From CAZQWJ01 sp964597265 (GTDB lineage Bacteria > Patescibacteriota > 4484-211 > JAGQKX01), in NCBI GenBank assembly GCA_964597265.1, contig CAZQWJ010000023.1, positions 1-15,462 on the forward strand: a stretch of DNA of 15,462 nt. The letters run 5' to 3'. The notes beneath the pieces are model-generated. The model ran no database searches. It was given only the letters and a program-made list of their open reading frames with translations, and was not told the origin of the DNA. The position numbers and the translations under genes were made by a program. Every line of letters starts with the position of its first letter. Position 1 is the stretch's first letter. Below, piece after piece: positions 1 through 6,070 of this stretch.

Positions 1-25
1 CCTGGGATGACACCGCCGTACTATT

Positions 26-31
26 TATACT
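26..31 (+). promoter_or_regulatory. Putative -10 box of dgkA
   Basis: TATACT lies 7 nt before the dgkA ATG. Transcription would begin at or within a base or two of the start codon, so the mRNA would be leaderless. No clear -35 hexamer is visible, and the window starts only 25 bases upstream. The same close spacing recurs at several other genes here, which supports the call. Confidence 0.45.
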
Positions 32-38
32 TAAACCT

Positions 39-392
39 ATGCTACATTACATTTATTTTTTCAAATACGCGTTTGACGGGTTAGTATATACACTGACCAC
101 GCACCGCAGTTTCCTCATACAGGCTGTTGCAGGAATGTGTGCCATATTTCTTGGATTTTACTTTTCCATCACCCAAATCGAATGGTTAATTTTGACGGTG
201 AGCATTGGGGGAGTGCTGACTGCCGAACTTTTTAACACAGCGGTAGAGAGTTCATTGGATTACATGGAAAAAAAACACAATCTCAATGTACGGATTGCCA
301 AAGATGTCGCCGCTGCTGGAGTATTGATCACCGCGACAGTTTCGTTGATAGTTGGAGTTTTGATCTTTGGACCGTATATATTGGGGAAATAA
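39..392 (+). CDS. dgkA: DgkA-family diacylglycerol/undecaprenol kinase
   Basis: Small integral membrane kinase of 117 aa, the usual family length. Members phosphorylate diacylglycerol or, in many Gram-positives, undecaprenol, recycling lipid carriers at the cytoplasmic membrane. The N-terminal FFKYAFDGL segment, the signature AELFNTAVESSLD (about residues 62-74) with the conserved E and N that bind Mg-ATP, and AKDVAAAGVL (about 87-96) are all visible. Three hydrophobic segments fit the three-helix fold. The ATG start is placed just before the amphipathic N-terminus and sits 7 nt after a TATACT box; there is no SD sequence. An inverted repeat of the AAAGAGCAAAG family follows directly and separates it from dnaX. 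The substrate (diacylglycerol or undecaprenol) cannot be told from sequence. Confidence 0.9.
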   Translation: MLHYIYFFKYAFDGLVYTLTTHRSFLIQAVAGMCAIFLGFYFSITQIEWLILTVSIGGVLTAELFNTAVESSLDYMEKKHNLNVRIAKDVAAAGVLITATVSLIVGVLIFGPYILGK

Positions 393-480
393 AAGAGTAA
401 AGAGAAAAAAGCAAAGAGCAAAGATACAAATAAAAAATCCTTAGCTTTGCTTTCTTATCTCTTATCTTTCATCTTCCTAA
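393..480 (+). terminator. AAAGAGCAAAG-family inverted repeat, likely dgkA terminator
   Basis: An A/G-rich left arm and a T/C-rich right arm can fold back on each other; the clearest core pairs GCAAAG (411-416) with CTTTGC (445-450), extended by A:T pairs. It contains AAAGATACAAATAAAA (420-435), repeated exactly at 3319-3334 and inverted at 4859-4874. Position after the dgkA stop suggests a terminator, although pairing is imperfect. Confidence 0.5.
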
Positions 481-487
481 AAATACC

Positions 488-2017
488 GTGTCTTTATACA
501 GAAAATATCGGCCACAAACATTTGACGAAGTGGTGGGGCAGGACCATGTTACCAGAACCCTCACCAACGCCCTCGCAAAACAGCAAGTAGCGCACGCGTA
601 TCTGTTTGCAGGACCACGAGGGACTGCCAAGACAACCGCTGCGCGGATTTTGGCGCGAGAGCTGGGTTGCGGTGAGCTGGATATTATCGAGATCGACGCG
701 GCCTCTCATCGTGGCATTGACGAAGTGCGGGCATTGCGCGAGCAGGTGCAATTTCGACCAACGTCGGGGGAGAAAAAAATATACATCCTTGATGAGGTAC
801 ATATGCTGACCAAAGAGGCGTTTAATGCACTGCTCAAAATCCTCGAAGAGCCACCTCAATTTGCCCACTTTGTGCTATGTACGACGGAACCTCACAAAGT
901 GCCGGTTACTATTATTTCTCGTACTCAACGATTTGATTTTCGACCAGGATCTGTAGAGGATCTCAGTGCGGTGGTCAAAAGGGTGGCCGACAGCGAGGGC
1001 GTGGAGCTTTCGGATGAGGTGGTTAGGATTATTGCTACACATGCCTCTGGTGGGTACCGGGATGCATTGTCCATCCTTGAGCAGATTATTCACTCTAGCC
1101 ATGATGATATTTCTGAAGAACGGGTACTTAGTGTGATCGGAATAGCAGATAAAGCTGCAGTGCAAGCGCTACTTAATGCTATTTTGGACAAAAACACGTC
1201 TGAGGCTTTGACGCAAATCGTCCGCATGGAAGAGCAGCGGGTACAGTGGCCGTATGTGTTGAGTCTGATGCTACAGGAGTTACGGTATATGCTTCGAGAG
1301 CGGGTAGATAGTAAAGCGGGCGAAACCGCAGAGTTGGTGGCATTGATCCGTTTGTTGGTACAGTCATCACGGGATGTACGCAATGCGCCCGTGGCGTCAT
1401 TGCCACTTGAAATGGCAGTGATAGAGTGGGGGAGGGATGAGGGAGAGAGTAAAGAGCAAAAAGCAAATAGCAAAGAGTCAACGCCAAACAGCCAACGACT
1501 AATAACCAACGACCAAAAGCAAACGACTAATAGCCAACCGCAAACAGCTAACGACCAACAGCCAACAGCCAACAGCCAAGAGCCAATAGCTAGTCTCTGG
1601 CCTGAGATTTTGCGTGTCATCAAACCATACAATCATACGCTCGAGGCATTACTCAAGGGCTGCCAGCCGGGTTTGCTCCAAGAAAATGTCCTGACGCTGC
1701 ACTTCAGATACAAATTTCATAAAGAAAAAATCGAAGATATGACAAACCGGCGCATTGTCGAAGAGGTGATCCAAAAAGTTACTGGTGCGCCGGTGTCCAT
1801 ATCGTGTGTATTGGTTGCTGATGGGGCTGGAGCACAGCAGGCACGTTTTCGTGATGATGAAAGCGTAATTGATATTGAGGAGCCACCGGTTCAAAAATCC
1901 TCCAGACAAAAATCGTCTCGTCCTGGTACAATGCGTAGTGCAAAAGGGAACGACACGATAGCCTTGGCAATGAAAGAACTGAGTGGTAAGGTGATAGAGG
2001 AAAAGAAGGGTGAGTAG
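488..2017 (+). CDS. dnaX: DNA polymerase III subunit gamma/tau, zinc module absent
   Basis: Clamp-loader ATPase of the replisome, 509 aa, with a GTG start giving the canonical MSLYRKYRPQTFDEVVGQ N-terminus. Visible motifs are a Walker A variant GPRGTAKTT (residues 42-50, with Ala47 where Gly is usual), Walker B/DEVH (LDEVHML), sensor 1 (CTTEPHK) and the arginine-finger segment (SRTQRF). Oddities: the zinc-binding insert with CxxCxxC is missing, and sequence runs from LGC (Cys61) straight into DIIEIDAAS. Residues about 321-368 are a low-complexity N/Q/S/T linker whose DNA matches the intergenic repeat upstream (27 of 29 bases identical, 1448-1476 against 396-424). After it, about residues 369-430 (SLWPEILRVIKPYNHTLEALLKG) resemble the tau/gamma C-terminal domain. 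It is followed by ybaB and recR, the usual dnaX-ybaB-recR order. No SD sequence is seen. Confidence 0.95.
   Translation: MSLYRKYRPQTFDEVVGQDHVTRTLTNALAKQQVAHAYLFAGPRGTAKTTAARILARELGCGELDIIEIDAASHRGIDEVRALREQVQFRPTSGEKKIYILDEVHMLTKEAFNALLKILEEPPQFAHFVLCTTEPHKVPVTIISRTQRFDFRPGSVEDLSAVVKRVADSEGVELSDEVVRIIATHASGGYRDALSILEQIIHSSHDDISEERVLSVIGIADKAAVQALLNAILDKNTSEALTQIVRMEEQRVQWPYVLSLMLQELRYMLRERVDSKAGETAELVALIRLLVQSSRDVRNAPVASLPLEMAVIEWGRDEGESKEQKANSKESTPNSQRLITNDQKQTTNSQPQTANDQQPTANSQEPIASLWPEILRVIKPYNHTLEALLKGCQPGLLQENVLTLHFRYKFHKEKIEDMTNRRIVEEVIQKVTGAPVSISCVLVADGAGAQQARFRDDESVIDIEEPPVQKSSRQKSSRPGTMRSAKGNDTIALAMKELSGKVIEEKKGE
1448..1592 (+). repeat. Repeat-derived low-complexity insert inside dnaX
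   Basis: The first 29 bases match 396-424 (downstream of dgkA) with two mismatches. The rest is a degenerate tandem of roughly 7-14 bp units such as AACAGCCAACAGCCAA. It stays in frame through dnaX and encodes an N/Q/S/T-rich linker. Read on the opposite strand it gives hydrophobic WLLAVGCW-like repeats, which are only the shadow of this tandem array. Confidence 0.75.
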
Positions 2018-2028
2018 GAGCACATTAG

Positions 2029-2376
2029 GATTTTAATCCGTCATTTCTCGACTATGCGTAACTCGTCATCTCGACCGAAGTGGAGAGATCTACTTGATGA
2101 CAAAGGGATCCCTCGACNNNNNNNNNNNNNNNNNNNNNNNNNNNNNNNNNNNNNNNNNNNNNNNNNNNNNNNNNNNNNNNNNNNNNNNNNNNNNNNNNNN
2201 NNNNNNNNNNNNNNNNNTCGTCATCTCGACCGAAGTGGAGAGATCTACTTGATGACAAAGGGATCCCTCGACAAGCTCGGGATGACAGGTTAGGGATAGA
2301 TCCCTCGACAAGCTCGGGATGACGGGCAAGGGACTGATCCCTCGTCTGCTTTGCAGACTCGGGATTAATTCGGTCA
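2029..2376. repeat. Cluster of CTCGGGATGAC / GTCATCTCGACCGAAG repeats around gap 1
   Basis: This gene-free stretch between dnaX and ybaB starts with a GGATT/AATCC hairpin and a GTCATTTCTCGAC unit. It then holds TCGTCATCTCGACCGAAG followed by TGGAGAGATCT, twice because of the assembly duplicate, and three successive hairpin units of the form GATCCCTCGAC-AAGCT-CGGGATGAC at about 2262-2370. The last has a divergent loop (CTGCTTTGCAG). A further solitary copy is at 5796-5832. These are short palindromic intergenic repeats with no coding potential. I see no transposase or CRISPR spacers. Confidence 0.75.
2118..2217. other. Assembly gap (100 N) flanked by identical 55-mers
   Basis: There are exactly 100 N. 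The 55 bases before the gap (2063-2117) are identical to the 55 after it (2218-2272). This is what is expected when two contigs sharing a 55-base overlap are joined with a fixed-length gap, so the true sequence may hold one copy and no missing bases. Because the location is repeat-rich, a real unresolved repeat cannot be excluded. Confidence 0.9.
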
Positions 2377-2377
2377 G

Positions 2378-2411
2378 CCCAAAAATCAGCGCAAGAAGCT
2401 TGATTTTTGGG
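2378..2411. promoter_or_regulatory. Hairpin just upstream of ybaB
   Basis: CCCAAAAATCA (2378-2388) pairs perfectly with TGATTTTTGGG (2401-2411) over 11 bp, with a 12-nt loop that can partly pair further. It ends 11 bases before the ybaB ATG. No U-run follows on the + strand, so it is not an ordinary terminator for dnaX. It could be an attenuator, a processing site or simply another repeat. Confidence 0.5.
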
Positions 2412-2422
2412 GACCTCATTGA

Positions 2423-2686
2423 ATGTTTGATAAAGTAAAAAAACTCAACGAACTACGAAAAAACTATCAAACCCTGCAGAAAGAGTTGGATGCAGAGGTG
2501 TTGGAGGTAAGTCACAAAGGCGTTACTGTGCGTGTCAACGGTAACATGGAGATACTGAGCCTTCAGAGTAATGGTAAGGATGATGTTACTATCGTACAGG
2601 CAGTTAACGAGGCCTCCAAAAAGATGAAGAAAAGTCTCGAAAAGAAAATGCGCGGCCGCATGGGCGATTTGGGATTTGACTTCTAG
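2423..2686 (+). CDS. ybaB: YbaB/EbfC family nucleoid-associated protein
   Basis: An 87-aa protein, slightly short for the family (about 100 aa). The fold is a helix, beta strands and a second helix: the coiled, lysine-rich N-terminal helix FDKVKKLNELRKNYQTLQKEL, a central strand region (EVSHKGVTVRVNGNMEILSL) with the conserved G-x-V-x-V-x-x-NG pattern, and a basic C-terminal helix. Family members are homodimeric DNA-binding proteins usually encoded between dnaX and recR, as here. The recR ATG lies 7 bases after this stop codon, so the two genes are probably co-transcribed. No SD precedes the ATG, but an 11-bp hairpin does. Confidence 0.9.
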   Translation: MFDKVKKLNELRKNYQTLQKELDAEVLEVSHKGVTVRVNGNMEILSLQSNGKDDVTIVQAVNEASKKMKKSLEKKMRGRMGDLGFDF

Positions 2687-2693
2687 CCTTCCT

Positions 2694-3296
2694 ATGCTTT
2701 CAAAACCCATCTCCGATCTTGTTGACCAGTTACAAAAACTCCCCGGTATCGGGCCCAAAAGTGCTCAGCGTTTGGCGTATTATCTCCTGCGCCGTCCTGA
2801 AGAAGAGATTGACCACCTTACCGTTACGCTCAAGAAAATCAAGACCGACCTGACCACGTGCCAACATTGTTTTAATATCACCGAACATAACCCTTGTGTC
2901 ATCTGCGCCAACTCCGAGCGTGATCGGCAGGTTATCTGTGTAGTTGAGGAGCCGCTTGATTTGGTAGCGATCGAACGCACCAAGAAGTACACCGGCGTGT
3001 ATCATGTGTTGGGCGGGGTGATCAATCCGCTGATGGGAGTTGGGCCGGATGAGATCAGGGTGTCGGAACTACTGGGCCGTATCCGAGAAGGGTCGGCAGG
3101 GGGTACAATTGAATTGATTCTGGCAACCAACCCCAGTATCGAAGGCGAAGCAACGGCCATGTATATTAGAAAACAGCTGGAAGGCCAGCCGGTCAAAGTT
3201 ACCCGCATTGCCCGTGGTTTGCCGACCGGCGGAGATGTAGAATATGCTGATCAGGTAACGCTTGGTAGAGCACTCGATGGCAGAACGGAATACTAG
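2694..3296 (+). CDS. recR: Recombination mediator protein RecR
   Basis: A 200-aa protein, the normal RecR length. RecR, with RecO and RecF, loads RecA at single-strand gaps. Domains in order: helix-hairpin-helix (KLPGIGPKSAQRLAYYLL, residues 15-32), a four-cysteine zinc finger (C56, C59, C68, C71), a Toprim domain starting at VICVVEEPLDLVAIE, and the conserved C-terminal segment RIARGLPTGGDVEYADQVTL. I chose the ATG at 2694 rather than an in-frame TTG at 2676 because the latter overlaps the ybaB end and adds non-conserved residues. There is no SD sequence. Gene order with dnaX and ybaB is classical. Confidence 0.96.
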   Translation: MLSKPISDLVDQLQKLPGIGPKSAQRLAYYLLRRPEEEIDHLTVTLKKIKTDLTTCQHCFNITEHNPCVICANSERDRQVICVVEEPLDLVAIERTKKYTGVYHVLGGVINPLMGVGPDEIRVSELLGRIREGSAGGTIELILATNPSIEGEATAMYIRKQLEGQPVKVTRIARGLPTGGDVEYADQVTLGRALDGRTEY

Positions 3297-3303
3297 GGAA
3301 GAG

Positions 3304-3384
3304 GAAAGAGAAAAAAGCAAAGATACAAATAAAAATCGAGAAAGTTCTATATTATAGCTTTTCATCTTTGCTGTTTTCTCTTTC
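3304..3384. terminator. Long inverted repeat between recR and cysS
   Basis: GAAAGAGAAAA (3304-3314) plus GCAAAGA (3317-3323) pair perfectly with TCTTTGC (3365-3371) plus TTTTCTCTTTC (3374-3384), giving 18 bp interrupted by a 2-nt mismatch, around a 41-nt loop. The loop contains the AAAGATACAAATAAAA word shared with two other intergenic regions. It ends 9 bases before the cysS ATG. It probably terminates the recR transcript and belongs to the same family as 393-480 and 4817-4900. Confidence 0.65.
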
Positions 3385-3393
3385 ATTTTAACT

Positions 3394-4815
3394 ATGTTAA
3401 CCATCTACAACTCACTAACCCGTCAAAAAGAACAATTTGTGCCTGGTGATCCGGCCAGGGTTACCCTGTACACCTGTGGCCCGACTGTCTATAGCACGGC
3501 GCATATCGGCAATTTTCGGACGTTTGTACTAAGCGATATGTTGTATCGCACGCTCTCGTTTGCCAAGTACAACGTGGTGTATGTAATGAATGTGACTGAT
3601 GTCGGGCATTTGGTAAGCGATGCTGACGAAGGTGAAGACAAGATGGCCAAAGGCGCCGAACGCGAAGGTCTCACCATGTGGGAGATAGCGGCAAAGTATC
3701 TGCGTATTTTTTTAACCGACAGCCTCGCGCTCAACCTCATCCCGCCGGATATTATGCCTCGCGCCACGGATCACGTTCACGAACAGATCGAGCTCATCAA
3801 AGCACTCGAAAAAGGTGGCTACACATATCGGATATCAGATGGCATCTATTTTGATACGTCTCGTTTTGAAGGGTATGGCGCATTATCCGATATGCAGACC
3901 GAGCATATACAGGAAGGCGCTCGCGTAAGCAAAAACGACGAGAAGCGCAATCCGAGTGATTTTGCGCTGTGGAAATTCCACCTTGGTAGTGGTAAGCGCG
4001 AGATGGAGTGGGAGAGTCCATGGGGCGTGGGTTTCCCGGGCTGGCATATTGAATGTAGCGCGATGAGTCTCAAGTATCTAGGGGATGCGTTTGATAACGG
4101 CACGTTGGCTTCAGACCAAGTTAAGACTATTGATCTGCATGTCGGGGGAGAGGACCACAAGTCCATACACCATCCCAATGAGATTGCTCAAAGCGAATCC
4201 GCTACAGGTGTGCCGTTTGTGAAATACTGGCTGCATGGGGCTTTTTTGCTTATTAACGGAACAAAAATCTCCAAATCTCTGGGCAATTATGTAACAGTAC
4301 AGGATATTGTGGATAGGGGCATCAACCCTCTCGCGTTGCGGTTGTTTTTCTTTTCATCCCATTATCGTAAGCAACTCAACTTCACCTGGGAGGCATTGCA
4401 AGCGGCACAAAATGCGCTGGATCGATTGTATGCCCTGATGGGGCAGTTACGTGATACTCCTGGAGTTGCTGATATGCAGGCGATGGAGGATTTTTCTACG
4501 CGTTTGACGGATGATCTTAACGTGCCTGAGGCAATGGCAGTAGTATGGGATGTGGCAAAAGGGGACTTGGACCCCGGGATGAAGTTGGCCACGTTGTTTG
4601 GGTTTGACGAGGTGCTTGGCTTGCAGCTCAAAGACACCTGGACCCGCTATCAGCAGATCCCGGCGGAGGTGTGGGAGCAGATTGATCGGCGAGAAGCCTT
4701 ACGTCAACAAAAAGACTATGCACAAGCCGATGCTATACGTAATGATTTGGCCGGGCAGGGATATGTAATAAATGACACCCCCGACGGACCGGTGGTCTTA
4801 GAAAAGCAAAAATGA
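3394..4815 (+). CDS. cysS: Cysteine--tRNA ligase
   Basis: Class I aminoacyl-tRNA synthetase charging tRNA-Cys, 473 aa, of normal length. The zinc-ligand region TCGPTVY (C28) is followed by the HIGH-type motif HIGN (37-40). GWHIECSAMS carries a second zinc cysteine (C221), and LHVGGEDHKSIHHPNEIAQSE supplies the histidine ligand and conserved catalytic region. The KMSKS loop appears as KISKSLGN (from residue 291). The C-terminal helical anticodon-binding region (RREALRQQKDYAQADAIRNDLAGQGY) ends with the typical DTPDGPVV. The start follows a pyrimidine-rich repeat with no SD. The gene converges with the methyltransferase downstream across a shared inverted repeat. Confidence 0.97.
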   Translation: MLTIYNSLTRQKEQFVPGDPARVTLYTCGPTVYSTAHIGNFRTFVLSDMLYRTLSFAKYNVVYVMNVTDVGHLVSDADEGEDKMAKGAEREGLTMWEIAAKYLRIFLTDSLALNLIPPDIMPRATDHVHEQIELIKALEKGGYTYRISDGIYFDTSRFEGYGALSDMQTEHIQEGARVSKNDEKRNPSDFALWKFHLGSGKREMEWESPWGVGFPGWHIECSAMSLKYLGDAFDNGTLASDQVKTIDLHVGGEDHKSIHHPNEIAQSESATGVPFVKYWLHGAFLLINGTKISKSLGNYVTVQDIVDRGINPLALRLFFFSSHYRKQLNFTWEALQAAQNALDRLYALMGQLRDTPGVADMQAMEDFSTRLTDDLNVPEAMAVVWDVAKGDLDPGMKLATLFGFDEVLGLQLKDTWTRYQQIPAEVWEQIDRREALRQQKDYAQADAIRNDLAGQGYVINDTPDGPVVLEKQK

Positions 4816-4816
4816 A

Positions 4817-4900
4817 AGATAAAAGAGCAAAGCTAACGAACTTGTCATAAACCGTAACTTTTATTTGTATCTTTCCTCTCTCATCCTTGCTCTTTTATCT
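4817..4900. terminator. Bidirectional inverted repeat between cysS and the methyltransferase
   Basis: AGATAAAAGAGCAA (4817-4830) and TTGCTCTTTTATCT (4887-4900) form a perfect 14-bp stem. The left arm overlaps the cysS stop codon (TGA 4813-4815) by nothing more than its neighbouring bases. The right arm lies inside the methyltransferase gene and encodes its last residues (KIKEQG). The intervening DNA includes the family word TTTTATTTGTATCTTT. It is suitably placed to end both convergent transcripts. Confidence 0.65.
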
Positions 4901-5693
4901 TCTGTCTCAAGGCCTCGTAGGCGAGGATCGCGGCGGAGGCGGTCACGCTTAGTGAGTTGGCCTGCCCTCGCATAGGGATTTGAACCGAAACATCAGCGCC
5001 TGTAAGCCATTCTTCGCTCAAGCCGGTATATTCCGCCCCAAGCACAATTGCAACCGAGCCTGACATGCCTACATCAAGATATGAAGTTTGTGCGTGTGGA
5101 GAGGTGGCAATGGTAGTGATGGCATGTTGTTTGAACCATTGTATTGCCTGTGGTGTGGTGGCTTGCAGAATCGTAATGCTAAAAAATGTCCCGATGCTAC
5201 TCCTGATGACCTCGGGATTAAAGATGTCTGCGCGCATATTGGTTACTACGACCCCGCGCGCGCCTACATTGTCTGCCAGGCGAAATATCGCGCCGAGGTT
5301 ACTTAATTTTTCTATGGCCTCGGCAACTAGGTAAATGTCGTTTGCGGATATTGGTGGGTGATAGTCGTCCAAATGGGTGTGTTTTTGGGGAGCAAGTGCC
5401 ACAAGTCCTTCTCGGCTTTCGTATGAGGCTATTTTTTCAAACACGTCCGCGCTGACGTTGGTAATTGGCACACCGCGCGATTGGATCATGTTGATGAGCT
5501 GTTGGTTGTCAAATTTGTCCCGCAGTAGCTCGCGGCAGACGTACAGCTCTTCCAGTGGCCAGTTATTATTGATCGCAAATGATAGGGGATAGTAGCCTTC
5601 AATCAGAAATTGCTGCGCGCTGTCGCGGTGTTTTTTGAGGTTGAGTTTGGCAAGATGTTTGATTTTTGGGTTCTGTTTGCTTGAGATGAGCAT
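4881..5693 (-). CDS. SpoU/TrmH-family RNA 2'-O-methyltransferase
   Basis: A 270-aa SPOUT-class methyltransferase predicted to 2'-O-methylate a ribose in rRNA or tRNA using SAM. An N-terminal substrate-binding region (SSKQNPKIKHLAKLNLKKHRDSAQQFLIEGYYPL) is typical of the RlmB/TsnR-like subgroup. The knot motifs follow: EKLSNLGAIFRLADNVGARGVVV (motif 1), IVLGAEYTGLSEEWL (motif 2) and VQIPMRGQANSLSVTASAAILAYEAL (motif 3). Two usually strict positions differ: motif 1 reads EKLSN instead of EKPGN, and motif 3 has SLSVT where SLNVS is normal. Activity may be altered, or this may be lineage variation. The ATG sits 7 nt after a TATAAT box. The last codons are built from an intergenic repeat. The exact RNA target cannot be assigned. 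Confidence 0.88.
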   Translation of the reverse strand: MLISSKQNPKIKHLAKLNLKKHRDSAQQFLIEGYYPLSFAINNNWPLEELYVCRELLRDKFDNQQLINMIQSRGVPITNVSADVFEKIASYESREGLVALAPQKHTHLDDYHPPISANDIYLVAEAIEKLSNLGAIFRLADNVGARGVVVTNMRADIFNPEVIRSSIGTFFSITILQATTPQAIQWFKQHAITTIATSPHAQTSYLDVGMSGSVAIVLGAEYTGLSEEWLTGADVSVQIPMRGQANSLSVTASAAILAYEALRQKIKEQG

Positions 5694-5700
5694 TGGGTAG

Positions 5701-5706
5701 ATTATA
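5701..5706 (-). promoter_or_regulatory. Putative -10 box of the methyltransferase gene
   Basis: A perfect TATAAT on the minus strand lies 7 nt before the ATG, predicting an almost leaderless transcript. No convincing -35 hexamer lies 16-18 bp upstream. Confidence 0.5.
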
Positions 5707-5717
5707 TGGCAGGGGTA

Positions 5718-5744
5718 GTTCTCACCGCTAGGGGCGGTTCGAAC
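5718..5744. repeat. Symmetric hairpin GTTC-ACCGC / GCGGT-GAAC
   Basis: GTTC (5718-5721) pairs with GAAC (5741-5744), and ACCGC (5724-5728) with GCGGT (5734-5738), with a TC/TC internal loop and a 5-nt apical loop. It lies upstream of the methyltransferase promoter. Its function is unknown. Confidence 0.4.
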
Positions 5745-5795
5745 AGTACAACGTTACCCTTCGAGTATTAACGAGAAGTTTTGGTGCAAGCGGAT

Positions 5796-5832
5796 CGTCA
5801 TTTAGATCCCTCGACTTACGCTCGGGATGACG
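5796..5832. repeat. Solitary copy of the CTCGGGATGAC repeat
   Basis: CGTCAT (5796-5801) and ATGACG (5827-5832) are the outer inverted ends, with GATCCCTCGA and CTCGGGATGAC between them. It matches the units at about 2262-2370. It sits about 20 bases upstream of the strong promoter at 5852. Confidence 0.7.
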
Positions 5833-5851
5833 AGAGATGGTCCAACATCTC

Positions 5852-5880
5852 TTGACATACACTATCGGATAGTGTATACT
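5852..5880 (+). promoter_or_regulatory. Near-consensus sigma-70-type promoter
   Basis: TTGACA (5852-5857), a 17-bp spacer and TATACT (5875-5880). This is the best promoter match in the window. It does not directly serve rpsF, which lies about 290 bases away beyond a strong terminator, so it should drive the small transcription unit ending near 6103. Confidence 0.85.
5857..5877. promoter_or_regulatory. Perfect palindrome between -35 and -10, likely operator
   Basis: The arms ATACACTATC (5857-5866) and GATAGTGTAT (5868-5877) are exact reverse complements around a single central G. The palindrome fills the promoter spacer and overlaps both hexamers, so a bound dimeric regulator should block RNA polymerase. 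Its ACACTAT...ATAGTGT core resembles an NrdR box but has one extra central base and no second box, so I do not assign a regulator. Confidence 0.7.
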
Positions 5881-5888
5881 ACATACCA

Positions 5889-5969
5889 TTGCACATTAAA
5901 GACAGACTCTGCTGGTTGGACGAGGCAAGGTTATTTGAATATCAAGTAGTTTTGCCCCGTTCAGCCTAG
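5889..5969 (+). CDS. Possible 26-aa peptide in the small transcription unit
   Basis: A TTG-initiated ORF would begin 8 nt after the -10 box, matching the leaderless spacing seen at other genes here, and would encode (M)HIKDRLCWLDEARLFEYQ plus eight further residues before TAG. No homologue is recognised and there is no SD sequence. It overlaps helices of the candidate RNA. It could be a real small protein, a leader peptide, the remnant of a longer gene, or chance. Confidence 0.25.
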   Translation: MHIKDRLCWLDEARLFEYQVVLPRSA

Positions 5970-6070
5970 CGCGTCTCCCGGTTTGCCAGCAATGCTGGCC
6001 CTGGGAGCATCCGCCAAATGCGGATCGCAGGCGAACGGCGGAAAGAGTCTTATGGCTCTTTCTGAATACT

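Noticed and set aside
770..790. A-rich run in dnaX as a programmed frameshift site making gamma
   Set aside because: It lies within the ATPase domain, far from where tau/gamma slippage occurs, and I see no adjoining stimulatory hairpin or SD-like element.
1090..1632. Minus-strand 180-codon frame with repeated WLLAVGCW-like residues
   Set aside because: It is antisense to dnaX and its periodicity comes only from the tandem repeat at 1448-1592. It has no independent start context.
2262..2370. Possible CRISPR array
   Set aside because: The repeated units are themselves palindromic hairpins placed almost end to end with no uniform unique spacers, and no cas genes are present.
5734..5745. GGTTCGAAC as a tRNA T-loop
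   Set aside because: No acceptor, D or anticodon stems can be formed around it. It is explained by the GTTC/GAAC hairpin at 5718-5744.
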